Below are positions 51,430 to 60,555 of a stretch of DNA of 64,000 nucleotides, piece by piece. The notes under the pieces are model-generated. The model saw only the letters and a list, made by a program, of their open reading frames with translations. It was not told the origin of the DNA and did no database searches. This stretch comes from an uncultured Eubacteriales bacterium (GTDB lineage Bacteria; Bacillota; Clostridia; Lachnospirales; Lachnospiraceae), in NCBI GenBank assembly GCA_949292785.1, contig CASFBK010000003.1, forward strand, positions 181,164-245,163, given 5' to 3'. Within the stretch, counting starts at the first letter, position 1, and every line of letters begins with the position of its first letter. Position numbers and translations under genes: made by a program.

Positions 51430-54400
51430 TTACTCTGCTTTTGCAAGCTGCTTTACTGCTCCAATAAATTCCTTTGCCATACCATACAAGGTCTTGGTCT
51501 GCACCTCATATTCTTCCTGAGGCTGCCCGCTAATATCACCATAGGTTCTGTTGTCTAAGGTAAACTGATTAATATCCAGACTTTCACTTTGAATCATATC
51601 CAGATTCGGAGACAAGGTTCCCTCCATACTTAATTGCTCCTGAAGCATATCCTTCTGGTCTTTTAATTTATTTATGGTATCTGTGGAATCCGATGCAATG
51701 TATCCCTTTACCTTTTCTCCCTGTACCTGGAATCTGGCTGCTACTTTACCAAGCTTTGGTGAATCAAAAACAACATCTAATCTTCCGCGTTTTTCGGTTC
51801 CTCTTACAATCTTAAGCTGGATATTGGTGTATTCATCTGCTACCAGAACCGGGATTGCATAATTTTCTTCCTTTGCCATCTTCGTTCCCAGTTCGATTTC
51901 CTGACGCAGTATCTTTAAATCCCGAACCTGAAAGCTTTGTACATCCGTAGACTCTGCCATGGTCTTCATCACATTTTCTGCTACATCTGCCAGCTTCTTC
52001 TGTGCCTTTGCCATGTCCTCCGGTGTCTTTACTGCTTCTGCAAAGTCTTCGAGTATGCCCTGTTTTACTTCTTCTAAGTCAATATCCGTTTCTTCGCCAT
52101 CGCGTTCAAACAACGTCTTGAACATTCCGTTCCGGTTATGTAGCATCTGCTCTGCAGCCAATACATTGTAAGCAGTTACCGGCATATCATATCCGGTAAG
52201 TAATTTTAACACCTGCTCTTCCGCTCCCCTTGCTCTGGAAAATTCCTCTAACTGCTCCTTATAGTATGCCTCTTCCAAAGTCTGGTCTGCTTCCGTCTGC
52301 TTTAACTGCCACAACAGCTCTTCCGGCGTCATTTCATCGACACTTCCCTGGGCTGCCGTCTGTTCCAAGCCTTCCGGTGTCATCATGCCAAATGCTTCTT
52401 TGGCGCAATCGGTCTGATATGCTGCCTCTATCTGTTGAGATATGCTTAATTCCTGTGTATTTACCGTATCGGCTTCTCCAAAGCTGTCATCTACCGACAC
52501 ATTGATTCCCGGATTCCGGTTGGTTCTTACTGCGGTCAGCAGGTTTTTCATGCTAAGCTCTGCGCCTTGATTGAGCAATGCTCCAATCACAGCACCGTCC
52601 GTCTTATCAATCTGATTCAGCAAACGGTATATTCCAATATAGCTGTCCCGCTCTTCCGGTGTGATTTCCTGCTTCTGCTCCATTTTCCAGAGATATTTGC
52701 TGAACTTCTCCTCACCGCCTGCATCAATCTGAGTCTTAATCTCTTCTGCCTTAGCATTTAACTGATTGATGTCCATCTCCAATGGATTGATTCCTTCTCT
52801 TATCATTTCCATTACCACAGACGGAGAAAGATTCTGGAACAACACCTGAACCTTCTGGTCTGCTGCCTTCATCTGCTGAGTGGAATCTGCTGTAATCTCT
52901 AACTGGTTATATGCCAGGATTCTTACGGCTCTTTGATTGGCTTCTGTTGTTTCCATTCCAAGGTCTTTTAAAATATCATCTACATTCTGAAATGCTTTTT
53001 GAATGGAATCTCCCATATCCGCTCTTGGCGCGGTCATTAAAGTCTCATACGCTTCTCCTGCCTTCTGCATTTCTGCCTTTAAGGCTGTTCCATTTTCATG
53101 CAGCGTGTTGACCGTATGATGTTCCGGCGCTGTGGTTCCTAATACATATGCCGGAACACCCTTTAATTCTTCTGTCTTACCTACTGTTTCTGCAAGAAGC
53201 GCCGCATTTTCCTGGGTAGGCGCAATCCCATTATTTTCTAACAGATTCTTATAATAATCGTTTTCCAGAGACTTTAACTGTTCTACCAGTTCTTCTAACG
53301 GCTGGGTCTCTATACTGATTCCCTTTTTCAACAGAGCATAATTAGCTTGTGTTGTCATCATCAGACGTATTTCTTCTAACTGGCGGCGTGCAGTAATGTA
53401 TTTGATGTCATCCTGTGCATATTCCGGAATCTGAGTTATTGCCGCTTTTGTATCAGCACTGTCAGTCTCTTTTGTATCACCGCCAGCATTTGCCACATTA
53501 CTGTTATGGGCTGCTGCAAGGCTCTCAATAGTTACCTGCTGTCCTCTTTCTACTACTGTCCAGATATCTGCATCTGTGATATTTTCCACCACTTCTGCTG
53601 CCTGCTGTGCTCTGTCTGCCATACTGTAGCCATCAAGCACCATAGCATCGCCTGGGCGTTTTCCCTCGGAAACAGCCGTCATCATGCTGTCCATTATCTT
53701 TGCCACATCCAGTGGGAATTCCATTTCATACAGGTCTGCTGCATACTTGAGATTCTCTGCTGTAAGTGGAATGTCGTTTTCTAACATCCACTGGCTATAT
53801 CCCAATGTGGTCTCGTTGACTTCTAATCCGGCTTCTTTGATGACCTGTTCAATCTGCTTCTTGAAGTTCTCATCCATAACCGGCTCCTGCTGCATCGGCG
53901 CTGTCATTCCTGCTGACGTGCTATGCTGCGCCTTGTAGAGATTTTCTACCGTTGGAGGCAGTTCGTTTTCTACCATATATTTTACGGTCTGCTCGTTGCA
54001 TTTCGTTAAATCTGCCGCTTGCTTTAAGGTCTCTTCACAGTCCGAAATATTTTCCTCAGTAGCAGGCAAATCTGCTGACGTAATTGCCTGCTCCATCTGG
54101 TATGCCATGCCGGTGCTTCCCAACATTTCTGCCAGCTGGTCCATGCTTAAATCATCACCAAAAATACTGATATCCACACCTGCTTTGGCAAGCTCCATCT
54201 TAATCTTGTCCATCTCTGTTACGACGGTCTTTACTTCTGTATTATTTAAGGAAAAACCATCCTCATCCATCTTGGCACAATCATCGGCAGAAGCAGTATT
54301 GGTTACAGCCGCCATCTGGTCTTTATAGTGCTTTACCTCCATGTTCTCTGCTTCCTGACGGATTTTGTCCATTTCCGACTGGGAATCTCCACCAAAAAAG

Positions 54401-54561
54401 GGCTTGTCTACCGTGGTCTGCTGCACAGAACGCACCTCGCCGGTTGTCTTATCAATCTGCTGTGTTGTGGTCTGCTGAGTCTGAACGGTAACATTCCCTT
54501 TTATTTCTACACTGTTATTTGATTTTGTAATTTCCAATATATTACTATTATCTACTCTCAT
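51430..54561 (-). CDS. giant flagellar-regulon protein, DUF6240-like, FliK-like C-terminal segment (1043 aa)
   Basis: A cytoplasmic or exported protein without signal peptide or membrane segment. It holds scattered short repeats of the form E-N-x-(L/I)-P-x-T-x-E-N-L, for example ENELPPTVENL, ENDIPLTAENL and NNGIAPTQEN, and weaker copies such as GYDMPVTAYNV. Residues about 897-981 (LDVVFDSPKLGKVAARFQVQ, then GEKVKGYIASDS) resemble the C-terminal domain of FliK hook-length proteins. I recall such proteins as DUF6240. The ATG at 54561 has GGAG eight bases upstream. A sigma-28-type promoter precedes it and the long flagellin follows, so a flagellar role is inferred. Confidence 0.75.
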   Translation of the reverse strand: MRVDNSNILEITKSNNSVEIKGNVTVQTQQTTTQQIDKTTGEVRSVQQTTVDKPFFGGDSQSEMDKIRQEAENMEVKHYKDQMAAVTNTASADDCAKMDEDGFSLNNTEVKTVVTEMDKIKMELAKAGVDISIFGDDLSMDQLAEMLGSTGMAYQMEQAITSADLPATEENISDCEETLKQAADLTKCNEQTVKYMVENELPPTVENLYKAQHSTSAGMTAPMQQEPVMDENFKKQIEQVIKEAGLEVNETTLGYSQWMLENDIPLTAENLKYAADLYEMEFPLDVAKIMDSMMTAVSEGKRPGDAMVLDGYSMADRAQQAAEVVENITDADIWTVVERGQQVTIESLAAAHNSNVANAGGDTKETDSADTKAAITQIPEYAQDDIKYITARRQLEEIRLMMTTQANYALLKKGISIETQPLEELVEQLKSLENDYYKNLLENNGIAPTQENAALLAETVGKTEELKGVPAYVLGTTAPEHHTVNTLHENGTALKAEMQKAGEAYETLMTAPRADMGDSIQKAFQNVDDILKDLGMETTEANQRAVRILAYNQLEITADSTQQMKAADQKVQVLFQNLSPSVVMEMIREGINPLEMDINQLNAKAEEIKTQIDAGGEEKFSKYLWKMEQKQEITPEERDSYIGIYRLLNQIDKTDGAVIGALLNQGAELSMKNLLTAVRTNRNPGINVSVDDSFGEADTVNTQELSISQQIEAAYQTDCAKEAFGMMTPEGLEQTAAQGSVDEMTPEELLWQLKQTEADQTLEEAYYKEQLEEFSRARGAEEQVLKLLTGYDMPVTAYNVLAAEQMLHNRNGMFKTLFERDGEETDIDLEEVKQGILEDFAEAVKTPEDMAKAQKKLADVAENVMKTMAESTDVQSFQVRDLKILRQEIELGTKMAKEENYAIPVLVADEYTNIQLKIVRGTEKRGRLDVVFDSPKLGKVAARFQVQGEKVKGYIASDSTDTINKLKDQKDMLQEQLSMEGTLSPNLDMIQSESLDINQFTLDNRTYGDISGQPQEEYEVQTKTLYGMAKEFIGAVKQLAKAE

Positions 54562-54618
54562 GTTCCGCACTCCATATCCTCTATACTCATCGTTATGTTA
54601 ATTCGTATTCACAATTAG

Positions 54619-54647
54619 TATTTCGGTAATAAGTGCGGGAAACTTTA
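54619..54647 (-). promoter_or_regulatory. sigma-28-like promoter of the giant protein gene
   Basis: Minus strand TAAAGTTT (54640-54647), 13 bases, CCGAAATA (54619-54626). The -35 box is perfect; the spacer is one base longer than in the other three and the -10 box has one change (CCGAAAT). Confidence 0.7.
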
Positions 54648-54656
54648 GAGATTCTT

Positions 54657-57179
54657 TTACTTTATATACCCCAGAAAAACGTTTCCGGCAGCATCAAACA
54701 TTGTCTTGCTGTCCTGAAGTCCCATTTTGTAAGTAGTATTTGTTTCCGGATTGTAAAGAATGGTGTTATGCTCATCATATCCCACAATCAGTAATGCTTC
54801 ATTGTTTACTACTGCAAATACCGGAGTTTTGAGATTTACATAATATAAAACCTGTTCTACATTGCATCCGGTCAGATCAATGACCTTATAATCCGTCAAG
54901 GCTTCTGTCAGTATCTGCTTTGGAGTTTCTCCCTGTGTCAGAAGTCCCTCTACGTCCATACTGATTCCTTCTGTCTGAAGAATCGCTGTCAGACATCTTG
55001 CGGCAGAACTTTCTCCTGTCTGGCTTAAATCAACACTGACAGCTCCCACTACCGGCTGAGAAGACTTTCTTCCTCTGCGCCAGATATATTTCTGCTGGTC
55101 GCCAATTACAACTCCCATATTACTATCCGCTGTAGTAACTGCTTCTGATACAAATGGTGTCGCCTTTACAATCTTTCCGGCACTATACACATAATATATC
55201 TCCTGCTCTGTACTGGTATCCAAAGTAACGCTGCGGTCTTCCTTGACCAGAATCTCCTTTGGCACTACAACCTGAGGCGCCTTTTTCAGTTCTTCTCTAT
55301 CACCTGCAAATGCAAATCGTACAATACTCTGTTTTTGTCCTGACTGAACGGTTTCTATTGTAATATTTCTTCCTGCTTCCAACTGCTGATTTTTAATGGT
55401 ATCCTGCTCCGCAGGCACATATCCGGCTCCATTTTGATATACCCGGTTCAAAAAGATGGTTTCGTTTTCTACATATGCCTTTGTAATATAATATCCATCC
55501 TTTTGATAGTCCTTTACCACCTCTCCCTTTTCGTCTACAATCTGTACCCGATACATAGGAAACTGTGTATTTCCGGCACTGTCAATTACCACATCAGATT
55601 GTCTTGCTGCCCCATATACAAAGTCATCCTGCACAAATCCAATTGGTAATAAATATTCTCCTTCACTGGCTTGAATTTCTCGAATTTCTTCTCCTTCTAA
55701 ATCCATAATTTTCAGGCTATCCGCATTATAACGATTGTCAGAATCCTGCCATGCAATATATCTTCCCGTATCTGATACCGCATACTGCCCTGCTTCTAAA
55801 CCAGTCAAAACCTTTTTGCTTTCTCTGCTATACAAATTAATACTGTAAAGATTATCTCCTGCCAGTAAATAGAATACATTTCCGTCACTGACATAGAAAA
55901 TATTGCCCCACTCTATCTTTAACATCTCATAAGACTTATCTGACGGAATAAACAACTCTTCTTCTGTGGTATTTCCCACTCCATCATAATGGTACACCGC
56001 AATTCCGGTATTTCCCTCATGGTCACCGCGATTCATATAGCCATAGACTACAAAATCCATACTTCCCACTTCGTCTATTTTTATAATCTTAATCTGATGC
56101 TGGGGATTATTTTCTCTCTCGTCAATTCCCTCTGCGCCCCGAAAACTGAATATCTTAGTGAGCCGATTATCGTCACTGCTATAGCTCCACAGCTCTCCTT
56201 CCTGTACAAATGCAATAACACTTCCTTTTTCATTGGTCATGTACTCCACATTGCCGGAACGAATACCAAGAGAGATACTGTCTGCCGCGACTCTGTCACT
56301 TTCTCCCCGGAAAATCTCATTCATGGTACGCTCATAATTCAAAAGATACATACGCGCGTTTCCATAACGCACCCGATAATATTCTTCTACATTATAGTAC
56401 TCAACTTCTCCATTCTCTCCGGTTGCCGTCATCACATAATTTAAAACAATGGTATTATAGGAGCTTCCGATTTCCTTTATGGATGGCACCGGTTTTCCTA
56501 CCCGCTCCCCTTCAAAATCTGCCCATGTCACCTGTTTTAAACTGGAATTAATCGTTACTTTTTGAAGAGATGTGTTATCTGCCTGGGCATTGGGCTCTAA
56601 GTAAGTCGCCAGACTGTCTGCTCCCTCTTCCTGAAAGGTCTGCTCATGGAAGTTCATGACAAAATCTACCGATTCCTTTACATAATACCCGCTTTCCCGA
56701 ATAATTCTGGTATAGTAATAAACCTCTCTTCCGTCACATTGCAGCGTTAAAATCAGAAGGTATTCGTTGCCTTCTTCCAATATATTTTGAAATTGGAGTT
56801 CCAAATTGATTTCCCCATCTTTCTGGGAAAAACTCTTTATATTCCCTTCCTCCATCAGTCGTTCCATATCCATGGTACGCACCTGATAGGAAATTTCTTC
56901 AATCTGGCTCTGATATACCTTAATATTAACAGGCAGCGTCAGGTCTTCCTCAAGAGGCGCGATGGCATCACGTACCCCTGTTCCATCCATTTCCCGGGTG
57001 TATCCATATAATTCATTAATCTCTGTCCCGTTTTCCATCAAAGAAACGGTCGGCAGAGAAGCCTCCGACATTTTGGTTGTAAGATCTATATTATTCTGAT
57101 GGGTCAACAAACTGGTTACGATTACTGTTACTACAAAAACAGCCACCAATATAATTGCTTTTAAAACACCCTTACGCAT
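54657..57179 (-). CDS. membrane-anchored extracellular protein with degenerate C39-like domain (840 aa)
   Basis: One N-terminal transmembrane helix (AIILVAVFVVTVIVTSLLTH) and a large outside part with beta-propeller-like stretches (about 320-560: IAFVQEGELWSYSSDDNRLT, GNIFYVSDGNVFYLLAGDNL, ISLYSRE-like turns). The C-terminal 120 residues (SSAARCLTAILQTEGISMDV, PVFAVVNNEALLIVGYDEHN, TILYNPETN) match the C39 peptidase fold, but the catalytic Cys, His and Asp positions appear to be Ser, Ala and Asn. The ATG at 57179 overlaps the methyltransferase stop region; the open frame begins six codons earlier at 57197. Confidence 0.72.
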   Translation of the reverse strand: MRKGVLKAIILVAVFVVTVIVTSLLTHQNNIDLTTKMSEASLPTVSLMENGTEINELYGYTREMDGTGVRDAIAPLEEDLTLPVNIKVYQSQIEEISYQVRTMDMERLMEEGNIKSFSQKDGEINLELQFQNILEEGNEYLLILTLQCDGREVYYYTRIIRESGYYVKESVDFVMNFHEQTFQEEGADSLATYLEPNAQADNTSLQKVTINSSLKQVTWADFEGERVGKPVPSIKEIGSSYNTIVLNYVMTATGENGEVEYYNVEEYYRVRYGNARMYLLNYERTMNEIFRGESDRVAADSISLGIRSGNVEYMTNEKGSVIAFVQEGELWSYSSDDNRLTKIFSFRGAEGIDERENNPQHQIKIIKIDEVGSMDFVVYGYMNRGDHEGNTGIAVYHYDGVGNTTEEELFIPSDKSYEMLKIEWGNIFYVSDGNVFYLLAGDNLYSINLYSRESKKVLTGLEAGQYAVSDTGRYIAWQDSDNRYNADSLKIMDLEGEEIREIQASEGEYLLPIGFVQDDFVYGAARQSDVVIDSAGNTQFPMYRVQIVDEKGEVVKDYQKDGYYITKAYVENETIFLNRVYQNGAGYVPAEQDTIKNQQLEAGRNITIETVQSGQKQSIVRFAFAGDREELKKAPQVVVPKEILVKEDRSVTLDTSTEQEIYYVYSAGKIVKATPFVSEAVTTADSNMGVVIGDQQKYIWRRGRKSSQPVVGAVSVDLSQTGESSAARCLTAILQTEGISMDVEGLLTQGETPKQILTEALTDYKVIDLTGCNVEQVLYYVNLKTPVFAVVNNEALLIVGYDEHNTILYNPETNTTYKMGLQDSKTMFDAAGNVFLGYIK

Positions 57180-58326
57180 TTTGTCTGTCCTTTCCATTCT
57201 GTAATGTTTCTAATGTAGGAGCTACTCCAAAGAATTCCATCACCTTACGGTAATCTGCTCCATCCTTGCCGCCGTTCTTTTTTACTCCGCGAATCAGTAT
57301 ATTCTTAGGGGTATGTTCCATGTCAATAAATTCCAAAATCTGTACCTGATACCCCTTACTTTCTAATATCTCTGCACGCAAGGCATCCGTAAGCAATGCT
57401 GCCATTCTTTCTTTAATCAGTCCGTATTTTAACACAGGCTGTAGCAATTCATTCTCTATCTGCTGATTCAACTCATGCTGACAGCAGGGCACAGATAAAA
57501 TTACCTTTGCTCCCCATTTTACTGCCTTGTCCAATGCATAATCCGTAGCAGTATCACATGCATGAAGCGTCACCACCATATCTACTGCATCTACGCCTTC
57601 GTACTGAGCAATGTCTCCTACCAGAAACTGCAATCCGCTATACCCATATTTTTGTGCGAGCTCGTTGCAACGTGCAATCACATCAGCCTTTAAGTCCAGA
57701 CCGATAATTCGCACCGGATATCCCTTTAACTCCTTCAAATAATGATACATGGCAAAGGTTAAATAAGATTTGCCACATCCAAAATCGAGTATAGTCACTT
57801 CCCTGTCCTTCGGAAGTTCTGGTAAAATATCTTCGATAAATTCCAAAAAACGATTTATCTGCCGGAACTTATCATACTTTGCATGAACAATCTTTCCTTC
57901 TCTGGTCTGAACCCCAAGGTCTATCAAAAAGCCGACTGGTCTTTCCGGCTCCAGAATATATTTTTTCTTTCTGTTATGGGATAGGTCCACTTGCTTTGCA
58001 CAGACAGATGTCTTTTTTTCCTTGATGGTAATTTTTCCTTTTTTACTGATAAGAACCGTTGCTTGTCCTAACTGTGCGGAAATCTCTAACTGCCGATATT
58101 CTTCCATCCGGCTTAAGATTTGGCGGACAGCATCTTCTCTTGTCAGATTTTTATGATACACTTTTTTCTCTTTATATTCGCTTGCCTGAAACATCAGTTC
58201 TTCCTTGACCAGAACCGGGCGGAGATGGATTTTTCCAGCTGCCTCCCGGTTCCGCGGATTACTGATAATGATTTGTACAAGACTTTGATTCAGATATTTA
58301 TATAAGAGTTCTCGTAATTCTTCCAT
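57172..58326 (-). CDS. SAM-dependent methyltransferase (384 aa)
   Basis: A class I methyltransferase with motif I ILDFGCGKSYLTFAMYHYL (about residues 179-197), GLDLKADVIARCNEL and VVTLHACDTATDYAL. SVPCCQHELNQQ and a long C-terminal helical part follow. The CCQHE motif is typical of the METTL25/Methyltransf_32 group. The N-terminal 120 residues are a separate basic domain (LISKKGKITIKEKKT). The substrate is likely RNA or protein but not known. The start at 58326 (GAAAGG six bases upstream) is preferred to 58404, where the frame runs through a tandem repeat. Confidence 0.85.
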   Translation of the reverse strand: MEELRELLYKYLNQSLVQIIISNPRNREAAGKIHLRPVLVKEELMFQASEYKEKKVYHKNLTREDAVRQILSRMEEYRQLEISAQLGQATVLISKKGKITIKEKKTSVCAKQVDLSHNRKKKYILEPERPVGFLIDLGVQTREGKIVHAKYDKFRQINRFLEFIEDILPELPKDREVTILDFGCGKSYLTFAMYHYLKELKGYPVRIIGLDLKADVIARCNELAQKYGYSGLQFLVGDIAQYEGVDAVDMVVTLHACDTATDYALDKAVKWGAKVILSVPCCQHELNQQIENELLQPVLKYGLIKERMAALLTDALRAEILESKGYQVQILEFIDMEHTPKNILIRGVKKNGGKDGADYRKVMEFFGVAPTLETLQNGKDRQNA

Positions 58327-58359
58327 TTTGAACCTTTCTTTTGTTTTGTCTCTCCTCTT

Positions 58360-58393
58360 ACTTCGCAGTGCCGCTATACTTCGCAGTGCCGCT
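58360..58393. repeat. 16-base direct repeat, two copies
   Basis: ACTTCGCAGTGCCGCT occurs at 58360-58375 and 58378-58393 (18-base period), upstream of the methyltransferase start. The unit CGCAGTGC also appears at 60451-60458 and similar G+C-rich words border the palindromes near 0.9 kb. Noncoding if the start at 58326 is right. Confidence 0.7.
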
Positions 58394-58447
58394 CGATTTT
58401 GCACTGCTCATTGCTGACCTGCACATTTTACCACAACTACGTGAATT

Positions 58448-58987
58448 TTACCACCATCTACGGCAACGTTTGTGTCGACATCTGCGCTGATGCATCTCAT
58501 TAAATAAAAGAACCTGTATCAGATTCTCTAATCCCTGATCTTTCGGCGGGCGCATTCCTGGTCTGTGAGACGGTCTTGGCGGGCGCATTCCCTGTCTTCG
58601 GTCCGCTACCAGAGTTCCTTCTAAAGGCAGTTCCTCTGCCTGCATATTCTCTTCGTATTGTTCCATTTCAAAATCTCTGATGTTCATATTTGTATTTTTG
58701 CCAGAAACCGCATCATATATCCGGTCTGTAATCTGGCGCAGCATCAGTCGGTCCGGCGTTTCATCAAACATCAAACTGCCGTCGTATTCCATTTTGTCAC
58801 ATTCCTCTTCTACCATATCCTGAATTTCCCGCACTTCCTTCGGATACATATCTTTCAATTTCTGCATATCTCTGGCATAATCCATCTCTTCCATATAGAC
58901 AGTCTGCATTGGATATGCCATATAAAAAGGCATTTTGTTCATATTGGAGTCCCATGCTCCGTATAAAGATTCCTGTTTATAATCCAC
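58448..58987 (-). CDS. conserved hypothetical protein with Arg/Pro-rich tail (179 aa)
   Basis: Not recognised. The N-terminal part is rich in Met and Tyr (MNKMPFYMAYPMQTVYMEEM), followed by an acidic helical section (KLKDMYPKEVREIQDMVEEE, CDKMEYDG). Then come a Pro/Arg repeat (RRQGMRPPRPSHRPGMRPPK) and a strongly basic end (HQRRCRHKRCRRWW). The composition resembles small spore coat or cortex-associated proteins, but this is a guess. It is flanked by the methyltransferase and the phospholipase, both on the same strand with short gaps. Confidence 0.7.
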   Translation of the reverse strand: MDYKQESLYGAWDSNMNKMPFYMAYPMQTVYMEEMDYARDMQKLKDMYPKEVREIQDMVEEECDKMEYDGSLMFDETPDRLMLRQITDRIYDAVSGKNTNMNIRDFEMEQYEENMQAEELPLEGTLVADRRQGMRPPRPSHRPGMRPPKDQGLENLIQVLLFNEMHQRRCRHKRCRRWW

Positions 58988-59058
58988 AGTCTTTCTCCCA
59001 TTTCTTCTATCTCTATACTATATGCCTGGGAATTTTTTCTGACACCGAATCGGTACGC

Positions 59059-60360
59059 TTAATCTACTGCCAATAAAAATAATGCCGCCGCCAGCTCGTA
59101 GGGTAAAAAGGTCAGCAGCCCTAACTGCTCCGTTAAGTCTATTTTTCCGGCTTTGTACCCATAATAAATACAGCCTGTAATATAATCACTGTTTTCCCGC
59201 AGCTTTAATTCTGCAAGCCTTGAAGTGATTTCTCTTCCCGGCTTTCCGTCAAATACATCAATATCAGGATATGCCTCTTTTTCCTCCAGCTTTCCTAAAA
59301 GCTCCTTGATAAACGCCTTCAATTCCCATACCTCTTTGTCAGGAATGGAAAAAATTTCCCCGCAGATTTCTGCGGCTCCGGTAAAATAATCTTCCCGTGT
59401 ATAAACATTTCCTGTCTTTCTGATATGTTCCTCGATATTTCCGCAAAGACGTTTCCCATCTCCCGGTCTTACAAAGTAACTGAATGTGCCTTCTGTCAGA
59501 TAGGATTCCGTCCGCGCTACCTTACTGACAAAATCCTTAATTACTTCTTCATATTCTGCATAATCCTCACGCAAAAACTGATAATTTTTTCCCATCATGT
59601 ATCCAAAGGTCTTCATAGCATCATAATACCCCAACCGGATATTATCATCTAGTATCTGACGTTCAAAATTCAGCATGGTGCCCAAAGAACGGCTGGGTTT
59701 GATATATACGATATAAGGCTTATTCACATAATTAGGGTGGCTGGGATTGGTGTGTAAATCCACGGCAATTACTTCATCTGCTCCCATTTTCAGCGCCAAA
59801 TCAATGGGAAGATTGTCATAATAGCATCCGTCCAGATAAGTTTCCCCATCTATTTTATGCATGGGAAATACCGGAAAAATAGAAGCAGATGCCATGATAA
59901 AATCTTTCAATTTGCCAACAGGTATCTCTTCTTTGGTAAGCTCCAGTGCCTTTAAGGAGCTTACCTGCACCGTCACAAGACCAAAGTCAATATCTGATTG
60001 GCGCACCTTCTCTTCATCAATCATTCTATCTATAAATTCTAAAAATGGAGAAATATCTGCTCCTTTATTTTTTACATATTTTTTTAAAAAGGGGCGGATA
60101 AGTTCCCTTTGATTATACATGCCTTCAATGGTAGTGGTAAGGTTCATTCCGTCCTTCATTACATCTTCCATGCGAATAGTATTCCACAGTTCACATGCCA
60201 TATCGTAATCCCGGGTCACCATCAGAGCTCCAACAATAGAGCCAATGGATGTTCCTGTTACAATCTGGTAATCAATATCCAATTCTTTTAGTACCTGCCA
60301 AACTCCCAGTTCATAGGCTCCCTTTGTGCCGCCGCCACAAAGTGCGATTGCTCTCCTCAT
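59059..60360 (-). CDS. patatin-like phospholipase (433 aa)
   Basis: The N-terminal patatin domain has the oxyanion loop CGGGTKGAYELG (residues 8-19), the nucleophile elbow GTSIG (Ser38) and the catalytic Asp in YLDGCYYDN (Asp177; DGC instead of the common DGG/DGA). Residues 290-433 form a helical C-terminal domain found in Clostridial homologues. It acts on acyl chains of lipids at the inner membrane face; the substrate is not known. It is divergent from cbiK. Confidence 0.93.
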   Translation of the reverse strand: MRRAIALCGGGTKGAYELGVWQVLKELDIDYQIVTGTSIGSIVGALMVTRDYDMACELWNTIRMEDVMKDGMNLTTTIEGMYNQRELIRPFLKKYVKNKGADISPFLEFIDRMIDEEKVRQSDIDFGLVTVQVSSLKALELTKEEIPVGKLKDFIMASASIFPVFPMHKIDGETYLDGCYYDNLPIDLALKMGADEVIAVDLHTNPSHPNYVNKPYIVYIKPSRSLGTMLNFERQILDDNIRLGYYDAMKTFGYMMGKNYQFLREDYAEYEEVIKDFVSKVARTESYLTEGTFSYFVRPGDGKRLCGNIEEHIRKTGNVYTREDYFTGAAEICGEIFSIPDKEVWELKAFIKELLGKLEEKEAYPDIDVFDGKPGREITSRLAELKLRENSDYITGCIYYGYKAGKIDLTEQLGLLTFLPYELAAALFLLAVD

Positions 60361-60494
60361 ATTTATATTCGCCTCCCTTGTGATGTCTTGCTCATATCCT
60401 GCTCATTAAGTGATTCTTAAGTGATTAGGTATTTTGTTGCATACTCGTCCGCAGTGCATGCGCGATTACGCTTTGCTTTATAATTATACCATAT

Positions 60495-60523
60495 TTGACG
60501 TCTTTTTGTCACTCTGCTATACT
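60495..60523 (+). promoter_or_regulatory. sigma-A promoter of cbiK
   Basis: TTGACG (60495-60500), 17 bases, TATACT (60518-60523). Leader of about 27 bases. No cobalamin riboswitch-like structure fits in that space. Confidence 0.8.
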
Positions 60524-60555
60524 TGTGTTGATATTTAGCAAAGGCAGGTATTTCT

